DNA from: Euglena gracilis
Taxonomy: Eukaryota; Euglenida; Euglenophyceae; Euglenales
Assembly: GCA_039621445.1 (NCBI GenBank)
Contig: CP154957.1
Location: 42,317,474-42,381,473 of the forward strand
Direction: 5' to 3'
Length of the DNA: 64,000 nt
Both the position numbers and the translations under genes were made by a program. The notes beneath the pieces are model-generated. The model had not been told where the DNA came from. It worked only from the letters and a program-made list of their open reading frames with translations, and did no database searches. Position 1 is the stretch's first letter. Every line of letters starts with the position of its first letter. Shown here one piece after another: positions 1 through 9,415 of this stretch.

Positions 1-149
1 TTTAATGTAGGGTGCCCCCCCCCCAAAACACTGGTGGTTCTTTGGACCCGTGCCAAATCAGAACTTCTGTATAAACGGAGGATTCGAGAACAGAAAATGA
101 GTTGTGTACGCAATGTAAATATATCAGAGGGCAGGGGGGAGTGTGCTAG

Positions 150-360
150 CCCCAGGAGGATTGGGCGGGGTTCCCAGAACGCACCATATTTCTCCAATTT
201 TTGGTTCCAAAGCCTTTTATAAGGTGCCAACATGGCATCGAACCTCAGGCCTCCAAAGCCAGGGATTAAAAGAATAGCACTGTATGCATTGCGCGCTTGG
301 GCCTTTGAAAATTGAAACAGTTGAATTAAAGCGTCAACCATTTGGTCAGTGGTGGCTTCA
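150..360 (-). pseudogene. Possible N-terminal part of a tyrosine recombinase, copy 2
   Basis: The minus strand repeats, with substitutions, the segment at 3080-3281, which encodes a helix-rich stretch containing AMLSIPGFGGLRF and APYKRIWNQNLEKYG. In both copies it follows the NPPW domain, where DIRS elements carry their tyrosine recombinase. The length and hydrophobic pattern fit an N-terminal SAM-like recombinase domain. No R-H-R-Y catalytic residues can be seen before the sequence degenerates. An alternative is a lineage-specific C-terminal domain. Confidence 0.3.
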
Positions 361-478
361 GGGGGGGGTATCTCCATTTTGTCCAAAATTACCCATAAAA
401 GCGTAAAAGCGCTTTGATAGCGCTTTAAACTTGGGCTTCCTCCCAGGAAATCGTTAATGGTTGAATTTTGTACTTGTT

Positions 479-940
479 TCACCTCCAGAATTTGCCTGAG
501 CAAGTCATGCAAAGCAGGGGCCACCTGGGGGCTGGCATTTTTTCTCCCCTGCAATTGGTGAACATACCCTTGTAAGGGGTGATTTTTAGGCAGGGGGTCC
601 TCGCAACTCTCATCCTTATTAACTGGGGCCACCATGTGGCTGAATCCCAGTAGGGGGTGACCATCAAAACTTTGGCTTGTGGAAATATTCTTAATCTGGG
701 GAGAAAATTTTGAATTACAGACCAGGGGGGGGTTTGCATAAAGTCCCCGCATGTTGTCCAGTGGACATTGCAATGCATGCACTGCTGTGGCTTCCCAGTG
801 GGGCCACCTGGCCACAAATTGTGGCAGTTTTTTGTTGCATGGTGAGGCAAAAAGGTCTGTTTTAGGCTTATGTAATTTTTGAACTGCTGCCTCAGCCATT
901 GAAAAAGTTGGGGGTCCAGGGAATAATCCCTCCTGTCCAT
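479..940 (-). pseudogene. NPPW-type methyltransferase-like domain of DIRS-like element, copy 2
   Basis: This open frame of about 153 codons aligns with 3446-3730 of copy 1. It contains a TPPWSVIQ segment where copy 1 has NPPWSIIQ, followed by a beta-strand-like KVLMVTPYW and a Trp-rich WWPQLIRM. A (D/N)PP(Y/F/W) tetrapeptide followed by a strand and a W..W..L segment is the pattern of the N6-adenine methyltransferase-like (Dam-like) domain that follows RNase H in many DIRS-like polyproteins. In this copy the first catalytic residue is Thr rather than Asn or Asp, so it is probably inactive. It is preceded by a remnant of the RNase H/linker region. Confidence 0.5.
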
Positions 941-963
941 TTCCTACCTGCTTATGGGGTCTG

Positions 964-1440
964 CTAGGCAGTCCTTTGAAGGGACCCACTTGAAGATTTA
1001 TGTTGTGTTTCATGCACCATTTGACAAAGGTTCTTAGCATGGAATTGAAGGGGTCTTTTGTGCCCTCCCCCTTTTGTTAAGTTATAGTAAATTACTTGAT
1101 TGTCCACTGACAGGGACACATTTTCTCCTGGCTGGCTGAGGCTTTGTACTGTGTTTATTGCTTCACTTAATTCTTTGACATTTATGTGCAAAATGGATTT
1201 TTCCCTCTAAAATTCTTGCACAATTTTGCCTGTTCGAATGTCCAGCCCCCCCCCCCCCAGGCATGAGTACTGCTGTCCGATTGCAACTCCCTGGTTGCTA
1301 TTTTTTTTGAGGGAAGGGTCTGCCCCACAGGAGTGCAGTAGAATTTTTATTTCTCTCATTTGGTCTTTTATTCTTTTGGAAATAGGGTGTTTTGAGTCCC
1401 AAGGGGCTGTGTAATTTTCCACAAAAAAATTCCAGGGCAT
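964..1440 (-). pseudogene. RNase H domain of DIRS-like element, copy 2
   Basis: Two overlapping frames carry the RNase H. The upper one (1207-1440) has SNQGVAIGQQYSCLGGG and GLDIRTGKIVQEF. The lower one (964-1191) begins at HINVKELSEAI and continues to SLSVDNQVIYYNLTKGGG. INxKEL and VDNxVxxYxLxKxGG are the conserved Glu- and Asp-containing motifs of DIRS-type RNase H, which removes RNA from the RNA-DNA hybrid. A frameshift near 1200 separates the parts. The copy-1 equivalent lies at 29393-29700. Confidence 0.65.
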
Positions 1441-2110
1441 CTGTAAAGGCCCTTAGAAATGGCAGGGCCATCAGATTGCATCTGATTTCGCCCAAAATGG
1501 CAGCCAACTGCCTTTTTGACATGTAATCTTTTTTCACCATTTTTCCCAGCTCTTTTTTTACTGTTTTTTTCTCTGGAGGGGCACCTGTAATTTTCCCTCT
1601 TGGATGTTTAGTCGAAACCCCAAGATAATTTACGATTTGGATGGGCTGCAGGGTGGACTTTTTAACATTGATTTTGAATCCTGATTTGATTAAATTCCTG
1701 ACCACTGTGTTCAGGTGATTTTGTAAGATGTTTTGTGTTGGGGTCACCAGTAAATTGTCGTCCAGGTAAATAAATACCTGGATGTCCTTTTCCTCCACGG
1801 CTTTTCGAATGTTTTCATTACTAACATGAAAATTTGGGGCGTTACATTCAGGCCAAAACAGCTTGCCTGGAATTCCCAGGTCTTCCCCCCCCACCTGATG
1901 TCTCAGAAACCGGCCTTAGGGCCTGGCTCACTGGGATGTGGAAGTAAGCATCCTTTAGGTCTATTTTTGCTGCCCAGTGACCTTTTTGCAACACAGAAAA
2001 AAATGTGCTGGATGTGATCCAGCTTGAAAGGTTTCACTTGGAACCTTTGATTTAATTCCCTGTAATCGCTTATTAATCTCCTTTTTGTCTGCCCCCCCTC
2101 TGGTTTTGAA
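1298..2110 (-). pseudogene. Reverse transcriptase of DIRS-like element, copy 2
   Basis: Translating the minus strand in shifting frames gives RRLISDYRELNQ near 2060, KIDLKDAYFHIPVSQ near 1960 (palm aspartate), a segment with GKLFWPECNAP, and FIYLDDNLLV near 1765 (the Y-x-D-D catalytic box). The thumb follows, with GFKINVKKSTLQP and the connection KRQLAAILGEIRCNLMALPFLRAF. This is a nearly complete palm and thumb of a DIRS-type RT. At least two frameshifts (about 1895 and 2040) break it. Only the distal 198-codon part (1298-1894) is uninterrupted. Copy 1 at 29759-30724 lacks the first half of this domain. Confidence 0.75.
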
Positions 2111-2118
2111 ATTAGAAA

Positions 2119-2640
2119 TCAGGGGATCAGGTGCTGGGTGGTTGAATCCTTCACCCTCTTGATTTTTCGTAATCTTGCAGTATTTTTTCTGCTTGGGGTA
2201 GGTTCAAAGTTGCTCTGGGTTTTGGGTGGGTGGACAATTTTGGTGGGCTGACCCAGGGGGGTTGAATGCCACCCCTGATGAGTTGACACGTTGTTGGGGG
2301 GGGGGGACATTTTTTGTCCACTATTTCAAGCTTTTTTGCAACCTTTGATGGAGGGGGGTGTCTCCCCATTTTTCCGCCATGTAATTTATTTCCTGGATAA
2401 GATGATTTTGTGGAGGCTGGGCTGAGGGTGTTGGACATTGCACCCCTAGGTCCCCTAGGGCTTGGGCCCTTGGAAAAGGGTTTTTATTGGGGGGATGTGC
2501 ATGCACTCTCTCCCTGTCTGCTCACCTCTCTGGAGGATCTTGTTGTTGGAAGACATACCATAGGGCTTAATGCCCCTGTTTGGCCTATCAGGTCTTCTCC
2601 ATGTTGATGTGGTTGGTTGACATACCATAGGGGGGCATCT
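2119..2640 (-). pseudogene. Proline-rich N-terminal (Gag-like) region of DIRS-like copy 2
   Basis: Three overlapping short frames together give a proline- and lysine-rich sequence ending in LNLPQAEKILQDYEKSRG, just upstream of the RT. There is no recognisable domain. The position before RT and the composition fit a structural Gag-like region. No intact initiator-to-stop frame spans it. Confidence 0.35.
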
Positions 2641-2645
2641 GTGGG

Positions 2646-3281
2646 TCAAACTCTCGATTGAAGAAGTGCGATTTGAGAAATAATTGTTGGAGGGGTTTCT
2701 GCCCCTCCCTCCAAAAGGGCCACTGTGGGTCCCTTTTCCTCCTGGGGCTGGGTCTTTGAAAGGGCCACTGTGGGTCCCTTTCCCCCCCTTTTTTGGCAGA
2801 GAGCCACTGTGGGTCCCTCGGGGGATTTGCTTGTAAAACTGGCCGCCATGGCCCCTGTAGTATTAACCTCCTGGACCTTTATTCCATCTGCCCATACTTT
2901 GTCTAATTTGTGTATAGGCGACTGGGCGCCTTTGGGGGAGATGCCCCAGATGTGTGGGCTGTGGTTGTCCAATTGTGAAGCATTTTGGGCCCCCATGGCC
3001 CATCCTTTGCCCACCAAGGGCTGGGGCTGACTTCTGTCTTCTGGGCATATACCAACGTGCATATCAGAGGGAAATGGGGCTTGGGCCAGCCCCAGGAGGA
3101 TGGGGAGGGGGTCACAAAAAGCTCCATATTTCTCCAGATTTTGGTTCCAAATCCTCTTGTAAGGGGCCAACATGGTTGTGAACCTCAAACCACCAAACCC
3201 AGGAATCGAAAGCATAGCACTGTAGGCATTACGTGCTTGGGCCTTGGAAAACTGAAACAACTGTACTAAAGCGTCAGCCAC
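2646..3281 (-). CDS. 211-codon frame: possible recombinase start joined to GPTVAL repeats
   Basis: The first about 70 residues match the segment at 150-360 and follow the NPPW domain of copy 1. The rest is low-complexity and contains three repeats of a GPTVAL-containing unit between about residues 155 and 195, visible on the plus strand as three gccactgtgggtccc blocks. It looks like a junction where the 3' part of DIRS-like copy 1 meets the 5' part of copy 2, the two lying head to tail. Function of the repeated part is unknown. Confidence 0.4.
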   Translation of the reverse strand: MADALVQLFQFSKAQARNAYSAMLSIPGFGGLRFTTMLAPYKRIWNQNLEKYGAFCDPLPILLGLAQAPFPSDMHVGICPEDRSQPQPLVGKGWAMGAQNASQLDNHSPHIWGISPKGAQSPIHKLDKVWADGIKVQEVNTTGAMAASFTSKSPEGPTVALCQKRGGKGPTVALSKTQPQEEKGPTVALLEGGAETPPTIISQIALLQSRV

Positions 3282-3365
3282 TTGGTCAGTTGTGGCATCA
3301 GGGGGGGGGTAACCCCATTTTGTCCAACATCACCCATAATAAAGAAAAAGAAATCTGATAACGCT

Positions 3366-3730
3366 TTAAACTGGGGTTTCTCCCCAGGAAATGGTCAATG
3401 GATTTACTCTGTATTTGTTGCCCCTCCAATATTTTCGTGAGCAAATCATACAAAGGAGTGTATGTGGGGTGGCATTTTCTCCCCCCTGCAATTGGTGAAC
3501 ATCCCCTTGTAGGGGGTGATTTTCAAGCAGCGGGATCCTGGCACTTTCATCTTTATTAATTGAGGCCACCATGTGGCTGAAGCCCAAAAGAGAGTGACCA
3601 TTAAAACTTTGGTCTGGGAAAACATTCTCAATCGTGGGAGAAATTTCTGAATGATTGACCAAGGAGGGTTGCATAAAGTCCCCCCCATGTTGTCCAGTGG
3701 ACATTGGAGAGCATCCACTGCCTTGGCCTC
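3366..3730 (-). pseudogene. NPPW-type methyltransferase-like domain of DIRS-like copy 1
   Basis: Directly left of the outer element's 5' LTR, the minus strand encodes LCNPPWSIIQKFLPRLRMF and then KVLMVTLFW and TWWPQLIKM, equivalent to 479-940. Here the NPPW tetrapeptide is intact. The frame enters the LTR at 3731, and its missing upstream part continues at 29183 on the far side of the insertion. A frameshift near 3460 separates the tail (SRKYWRGNKYRVNPLTISW). By family pattern NPPW is a methyl-donor/adenine pocket motif; activity is inferred, not shown. Confidence 0.5.
3727..3730 (+). repeat. Target site duplication, left copy (outer element)
   Basis: The bases cctc precede the 5' LTR and the same cctc follows the 3' LTR at 29179-29182. 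DIRS-like copy 2 at about 790-800 shows the uninterrupted version of this site, which confirms the insertion point. Confidence 0.8.
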
Positions 3731-4575
3731 TGTGGGCCGCCGGCTTTCTCCGGCAGCCAAAAATTGCCAGAAAGCGCAAATTACAAAGTCGCGGGTAACA
3801 GCCAATCAGTTAAAAAACCCGCGACAGAATTTGGAAGCGGGTCAAATTTCTAAGACCTTTCAAATTCTGTTTTTTTCGCAGAACTTGAGGGGTTTTCCCC
3901 ATCATTTGGCAAGAAAGGAGTACCTTTGTCTTGAATTTCGCATTTACATTGTTGGTTGACTTTGAATTGCAACATATTGGTTATTGACGTCAATTTGGTT
4001 ATTGAAATCAAGAAGGAGACAAGGCAAGACCATACAACACCACCATCCTCACCACCTTCTTATACTCCTTCGCCTCAATCTGCCCCAGGTTGTTTTTTAT
4101 CACATTCAGTCACTCTCACAGGTTTCCAACAGTGTGATTGCTTCTCCAGTGGGTTGGAATTCATTTCAGATTCAGCGGGTTGGTTTGTGGGTTGGTTTTG
4201 TCTTCAAGGTGTGCAAGAGAGTGTGTGAGAGAGAAAGAGAGAAAAGTGAGATTTCAGAGAGAAAAGTTCGATTTCATTGCAAATGGCAGATTTTGCGTTT
4301 TTCACCAAAATTTCGGAAACCCTTGAAAAAAACGATCCTACGCGCCGGCTGGGGTTGGGGAAAATACCTGAGTGAAACAAGCGGGGGTTGGATTGAGCCC
4401 ACCAACCCTCGGAGAAAGCGCAGGCCCCACCCCAGAAACACCCACCCCCTGGCTGTTGGTGGTGTTCCACGATGGCGAGGACCCCCCGGGCCCTTGGCCC
4501 ACCGGGACTCGCCGGTCGCGGAGGCGCCGGTCGCGGGGGCGACCGGCGGCGCACAGGGGGTCAGGCCGGCGAACA
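3731..4575 (+). repeat. 5' LTR of outer element (845 bp)
   Basis: It matches 28347-29178 over its whole length, starting tgtgggccgcc and ending ggcgaaca. In the first 170 bases I count about nine differences between the LTRs, roughly 5%. Near the right end it has a 13-bp tract (ggaggcgccggtc) within the cggtcgcgg repeats that the 3' LTR lacks. It starts with a gccgccggc hairpin. The promoter is expected here but no single TATA box is convincing. Confidence 0.92.
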
Positions 4576-4587
4576 TGGTAGCAAAGG
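4576..4587 (+). promoter_or_regulatory. Primer binding site, initiator tRNA-Met-like (outer element)
   Basis: tggtagcaaagg starts immediately after the LTR. It differs at one base from tggtagcagagg, the complement of the conserved 3' end of animal-type initiator tRNA-Met, and the mini-element and nested element carry the exact form. It would prime minus-strand DNA synthesis. Confidence 0.8.
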
Positions 4588-4697
4588 TTACTTCACTGAT
4601 TCTGTCAGTGAAGAAATTTTAGATTCGGTTGATGAAAAATCAGATTCCGTGAACATCGGCGGAAGGATTTGTTCCGCTGGCTCTGCCAGCACAATCA

Positions 4698-5798
4698 GTG
4701 CAAAGTTTTTCAGATTCGGCTGAAATGGCAAGCAAAGGTTGTTTCACTGACCCAGTCAGTGAACATTTTTCAGAGACGGTCGACACGGTCACAGAGATTT
4801 GTTCTGGTGGCTGTGCCAGCAGAATGGTACACGAGGAAAGTTTCATCAACCCCGTGGTCTGTGAATTTTCAGAAGAACCAGCAGAAATCTGCTCGTTTCC
4901 CGGCAAGTCTGTCCGAATTTGTGATTGTGATGAAAATTTTCTGAGATCTGTGGCAGAAATCTATTTTCAGAACGAAGAAAAGGAATCTGAGTCTTCTGCA
5001 GCCCAGTTTTCAGAACCTGTGGCATCATTGCAAATCGTGAAGCAATCTGTGGCAGAAAACAATGTTCAGCCTGCAGAATTTTTATCGTCTTCAGAATTTT
5101 CAGAAACGACGCAGGAATCAGAATCTGATTCTGATTCTGGGAGGGGGTCAATTATATGCATAAGGCCCGTCACGGTGGCAGGGCCAGAAAACTTTCAGCT
5201 GGTTCCACTGCACAGCAGTGATGAGGAACCAGACCCCCCAGCTTACGAAATCGAAACAGAGGAAGAAAAACAGGCTGAAAACGCTATAATTCAGGAAATG
5301 GTTATGCAGAGAATGAAAGCTGCTGGCATGTGGCCAGTAAATGTTTCAGGTTTTCAGCAAATTTCTGTGTCACGAGACAGCAGCCCAGGGCCGGAACAAA
5401 AAAATGTGTGTTTAACAGCCCAGCCAGAACCATTACTGTTAACACAGAGTTCAGAATCGCAATCAGCACAGCCATCTGCAGCCCAGCTGCAGGTTTTTCA
5501 GCCAGCCAAGCCGTTTTCGGCTGAGATACCTGTCCCAGCCCAGGTGCCTGGGCAGGTTTTTCACCCAGCCCAGCAGTTTTCGGCTGAGTCATCTGTCCCA
5601 GCAATCATGGGGCTAGCCCAGATGACTTCACAGGTTTTTCAGCAAGCCCAGCAGTTTTCGGCTGAGTCATTTGTCCCAACAATCATGGGGCCAGCCCAGA
5701 TGCCTGGGCAGAGTTTTCAGCCAGCATTAACAGTGTCTTCAAATACAAGCCCAGCCCTGGTTTTTCGGCCAATTAAGCCAGATTTTCCACAGACCTAG
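4698..5798 (+). CDS. Gag N-terminal region, Ser/Gln/Pro-rich (outer element)
   Basis: This open frame of about 366 codons begins after the primer site; its first ATG is at 4725, about ten codons into the frame. The protein is rich in Ser, Glu, Gln and Pro with no hydrophobic segment. From about residue 275 to 345 it holds three imperfect repeats of about 30 residues around QQFSAES.VP and GPAQMPGQ.FQPA. It ends at a TAG (about 5796), after which related coiled-coil sequence continues in the next frame, so the stop probably splits one Gag protein. It resembles the Pro-rich Gag start of the nested element in style, not clearly in sequence. Confidence 0.6.
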   Translation: MQSFSDSAEMASKGCFTDPVSEHFSETVDTVTEICSGGCASRMVHEESFINPVVCEFSEEPAEICSFPGKSVRICDCDENFLRSVAEIYFQNEEKESESSAAQFSEPVASLQIVKQSVAENNVQPAEFLSSSEFSETTQESESDSDSGRGSIICIRPVTVAGPENFQLVPLHSSDEEPDPPAYEIETEEEKQAENAIIQEMVMQRMKAAGMWPVNVSGFQQISVSRDSSPGPEQKNVCLTAQPEPLLLTQSSESQSAQPSAAQLQVFQPAKPFSAEIPVPAQVPGQVFHPAQQFSAESSVPAIMGLAQMTSQVFQQAQQFSAESFVPTIMGPAQMPGQSFQPALTVSSNTSPALVFRPIKPDFPQT

Positions 5799-5870
5799 CC
5801 ACAAAGTTTACAGCCAAACACCAATTTTTCTGCAGAAACTGGGTCCGAAAACCCTGAAAATCAGCATGAT

Positions 5871-6633
5871 GTGGCAATGGAATCGGGCTATGGCCAATCC
5901 GATGATGATTGGAACAATTGGGATGAAGAAATCAGTTGCAAAATTGAATGTTTACATGGCAAACTTTTGGAGCAGGTAGGAAAAAATCCTGAGAAAACGG
6001 CTGAAATTCTGGTGAGTGAGGCAGAAAAAAGGCTAAATCAGGCATTGGCCATGTCACAGGGGCAGACATTGAATCTGGTCAATGAGGCATTGGGCATGCA
6101 TGATCAGCGAATGGCTGATCACATTGCCATGGTGAAACGTGAAATTCAGGCTGAACTGAGTGCAACCATAAACGACTTGCTTTTGCAGTTTCAGCAAAAT
6201 GGGGAAATGCTGCAAAATCTGGCCCAATGCCAAAGACATTTGTTGAGTGTGGAAATGGAACGGCAGTTTGCAGAAAAGTGAAGAAAGTGGAGAATGGAGT
6301 TCACACGTTTTTTGAGGCCCAGGTTGAGGGGTTGAGAAAAAATGAGAGGTATTTTTCTCAGAAGCTGTCGATTTTGGAAAAATCTGTGGGGAGATGCACG
6401 TGGTGGTGCAGCAAGTAAGAGAGAAGGGAAAACAGCAGGAAATTGCTGTTAATCAGGTCAAATCTGCAGTCGGTGAGCTAAGCTCTGGTCTGGAGGGACG
6501 CTTTGGGATCATTTTTCAGCAGTGCAAAGGTTTGGGGGAGACTGAGTGTGCCAAATTTCAGGCACAGGCTGAGAAATTGAAGGAATTTTCACAGTCCCTG
6601 GAGCGAGAGAGCAAAGCTCTGAATGATCGTTAG
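5871..6633 (+). pseudogene. Gag coiled-coil region, broken (outer element)
   Basis: Three successive frames (5871-6281, 6227-6418, 6394-6633) give a helical protein rich in Glu, Gln, Leu and Lys, for example HGKLLEQVGKNPEKTAEIL and VSEAEKRLNQALAMSQGQ. The heptad-like pattern suggests a coiled coil, matching the coiled-coil part of the nested element's Gag (19643-20623). Frameshifts near 6270 and 6410 and a TAG near 6631 break it. Confidence 0.55.
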
Positions 6634-6738
6634 GGGAGGTTGGAGAATTATCTGGGCCGGAAAGATTTTCCCATTTAGAAAGTCTGTGACCTGATTAACA
6701 AGAGTGAGGAAACAATTCGGTTGGAGGTGCAAAGGTAG

Positions 6739-7452
6739 TTGGGGCTGCAAACGAGAAAGAATTTGGAGGTCATTATCAGTGAAATGTTGCAGGAAACGTT
6801 GGGGCTGAGTGAAAGGGTGGGGCAGTTTGAAAAAGTTCGGGCTGAACTGGAAAATTCGATGAAACAGCAGGTTGGAGTTTTACTGCAACAGCAGTCCAGT
6901 GAACTTTTTAAAGAACAACAGGAGCGGAAAAAACTACAGCAAATGGTGGATTCGTTTCAGGCTGAGATTTTGGTGATGAAAAATCAGCAAGCTGAATCTG
7001 CCAAATCTGTGACAGTGGATCTGACAAAGGAAACGGGAGAAAAATCTGGAAAACCAGAAATCGAGGAGTTTGATCTTTTTGGTTACAACGATTTACCTGT
7101 GATTGAGAAAAAACCGGTTGAAATTGAAGGCTGTGGATACGCTGAACCAGGGTCACATGCGACACACGTCAGGCAGGTTTGTGCACGACCTGTGGGGGCA
7201 GTGCCTGCAGGTACAGGGCTGGTTTCATCAAATACAGTGGCAACGCATCAGTTGATGAAAACCCTGGTAGCTCCAAATTTTTCTGGACAGCCAAAAGACT
7301 GGTCGTCCTTTGTGCGTGATTGGGCTCAATATTTCATGACGTTGGTTACTTTACAGAATGGAAATGTGTCTGGTGCACTCAAACTTCGGCTTTTTGCAAT
7401 GACGCTGGACGACACAAAAAAAGGAAGTACAATTCCGAATGGAATTGAATGA
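6739..7452 (+). pseudogene. Gag coiled coil plus first half of capsid (outer element)
   Basis: The first about 95 residues continue the coiled coil (SERVGQFEKVRAELENSMKQ). After a linker comes LVAPNFSGQPKDWSSFVRDW, which corresponds to LHPGRFSGHPEDWPQWRRRW in the nested element's Gag. F-x-G-x(3)-D/E-W followed by a helix is the usual opening of Ty3-type capsid. The frame ends by frameshift at 7452, and the capsid continues at 7439-7654. The intact nested-element counterpart supports the assignment. Confidence 0.65.
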
Positions 7453-8536
7453 AAAAACATCTTTCGAGGAGGAATTTGACAGGATTGACAGGAAGTATGC
7501 TGGAACTCAGTCCGACTGTGCTAGAAAAATATGGTGTGACGTCAACCTCGTGAACCAAGGGAAAATTACCCTACAGGAATGGCGAGACTTTGTCATAAAT
7601 TTCAAAATCGCCTGGAGACAGGTGAAAAGCGCAACTGACGATGAGGCAGAATGACTGGTCAAGGGGAAATTGCCAAATTTCATTTTGCATTGGGTCGCCG
7701 ATGAGGAGGCAAGAAAATCAACCTGTGGACCGAAAGACAAAATGTACCCTGGAGTGCCAGCAACCGAGGAAAACAATTATTTGTGCGGTGGAACGTGTCA
7801 CTGGGGAAAAGCCCTGCAAGGTTTAGAAAGTTTCACCGCTGGAGTTCGAAGTCTTTTTGCGAATACTACGATTTGCGACAAACTGAAAGAGGTCAGTGGG
7901 AAACCAATCACAGGCACGGATAAAAGGATCAAAATCGTGGAGGAACAGCCAAAAAAGGGAGCTGAAGAGACTTTCCGTTTTGTTGAGCGAAAATTCTCCT
8001 CCAGGTATAATCAAGACATGATACACAGTTCCAGGGAGCCAAATGCGTTTGGAAACCGGAGGGCCAGGTCTGCTAAGGCAGATCAGGCCAAGGGGTCCAG
8101 GACACCCTCCCCAGCACGGTCAGCAAAGGGGGGCGAAACGGTGGCAAAACCGTCCGTTGGAAAATTAGATTCACAGATGGTAGCTCCTTGGACCAATGCA
8201 AACGTGACCCTCCCAGTGCAAAAACCAGTGCCAGTGATTCGATCACAGTCATTGCCACGCCCCCAGCAATCTCATTTTGTCAATGGGGGGGGATGGAGAA
8301 ATGAATCTGGGTGGAATTCAAATGCCAACGCCAATTTTCAGGGAAATCAGTGGTGGCACTCAAATCAACAGAATTTTGATTCACAGTCCCGTGGTGCCAA
8401 AGGCAAAGGCAAAGGAAAGGGCAAAGGAAACAATTCTTGGGGGAAAGGAAACCATGGAAATGACTGGTCTAGGGGAAACGGCCAGGACGGTGGAAAAGGA
8501 AAAGGCAAAGGAAGGGGGAAAGGAAACCAATGCTAG
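7439..8536 (+). pseudogene. Gag capsid C-terminal half and Lys-Gly RNA-binding tail (outer element)
   Basis: Frame 7439-7654 carries KITLQEWRDFVINFKIAWRQ, equivalent to LTEKSWREYYAQMASMARQ of the nested Gag. A shift near 7655 leads to frame 7670-8536, which ends in a basic glycine tail: RGAKGKGKGKGKGN, then GGKGKGKGRGKGNQC and a TAG. There is no CCHC zinc knuckle; the KGKGK tail is the likely nucleic-acid binding part. Similar Lys-Gly tails end the nested element's Gag. Gag ends about 160 bp before the nested insertion. Confidence 0.7.
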
Positions 8537-8692
8537 GATAGCCGGGGTGGACCTTTGGGGGCGGGAGCCGCCCCAGGCTTGCATACCCAGCCCCACACAA
8601 AGACAAACGAAAGTCCCAGGTGGCAAGAAAAATCTCGTGCGAGTGAAAACGAAAGCACGATGAAAAATCTGCCATTCCAGGAGATCTCTACA

Positions 8693-8696
8693 CAAG
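8693..8696 (+). repeat. Target site duplication, left copy (nested element)
   Basis: caag lies before the nested element and again at 22481-22484 after it. The flanks share a few more bases (acacaag), so the exact boundary is uncertain by 1-3 bases. Confidence 0.75.
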
Positions 8697-9302
8697 AGTT
8701 TTCCCCTCTCGCCGGTTCGGTGACCGTGCGCAGAATGGGCTCCCCGGCAGGCCGAGTGGGGGAAAACAGTCACCCGGCGCTCCGGCAAAAATAGGCACAC
8801 GCGCCCAACAAATTCCTTTTTTTGTGTCTTTCGGTCCCTGAATTCAGCCAGAACCTGGGTTCCGGCAGCCAAATAATTCAAAAATTGGGGGGGGGGAACG
8901 GTATTTTGGCCAACTCCTTGGGGGTGCCTCTGAAGCAGTAGGGGGGGGGGAGGAAAAGCCTGGATTGAATTTAAAAAAGGGTAGCGGGGGGGGGCGGAAG
9001 AACACCTTCACCTTGCTTCCCAGCGCCGGTTGCCCTTCTTTTTTGAATTTGTATTGCTGCCTTGGGTTCCCCTTTTGCTTGGCGTTCCGGATTGTCTTTT
9101 TTGAATTTCTTGGACAATTGTTTTATTGAACTCAGATTGATATTTTGATTCTTCTTGATTCAGCGTGCACAATTCTTTGAATGAAACATTTGGAAGAGAG
9201 AACCTGGGGGGGGAAAGTACATAGGTAAAAAAAGTAGCGGAATGGGGCAGAATATTCGCTAATTCCAGTGCGCAGGCGCCAGGCCGCCTCCCGCCGCCCA
9301 CA
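8697..9302 (-). repeat. 3' LTR of nested element (606 bp)
   Basis: It matches 21878-22480, with about ten scattered substitutions and a few changes in G-run length. On the minus strand it starts TGTGGGCGGCGGG; the other end is ggggaaaac(t). That end is not the standard CA, and its last base overlaps the primer site in the 5' copy. Confidence 0.9.
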
Positions 9303-9313
9303 CTCCCCTTCCT
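9303..9313 (-). promoter_or_regulatory. Polypurine tract (nested element)
   Basis: On the minus strand aggaaggggag directly precedes the 3' LTR. This is where plus-strand DNA synthesis would be primed. Confidence 0.7.
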
Positions 9314-9415
9314 ACCGAGGCGCCCGGCCTCGCCTGCCTTCGGCTAACCTCGGAGGCGGGAGCGGGGAGCGATGCGCACCTCATCGGCGAAGTAAACGAA
9401 TTTTACAAACAAACG

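Larger units (their letters stand above)
1..2640 (-). mobile_element. DIRS-like retroelement, decayed copy 2 (runs off the window)
   Basis: Reading the minus strand from 2640 down to 1, the order is a proline-rich N-terminal region, reverse transcriptase, RNase H, a TPPW/NPPW domain, and a segment that also follows that domain in copy 1 and may be the start of a tyrosine recombinase. This order matches DIRS-type (tyrosine recombinase) retroelements. Reading frames are interrupted several times by frameshifts and stops, so it is a relic. The left end lies outside the window and no LTR or split direct repeat is visible. The catalytic part of a recombinase is not present, so the DIRS assignment rests on RT and RNase H style and gene order. 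Confidence 0.6.
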
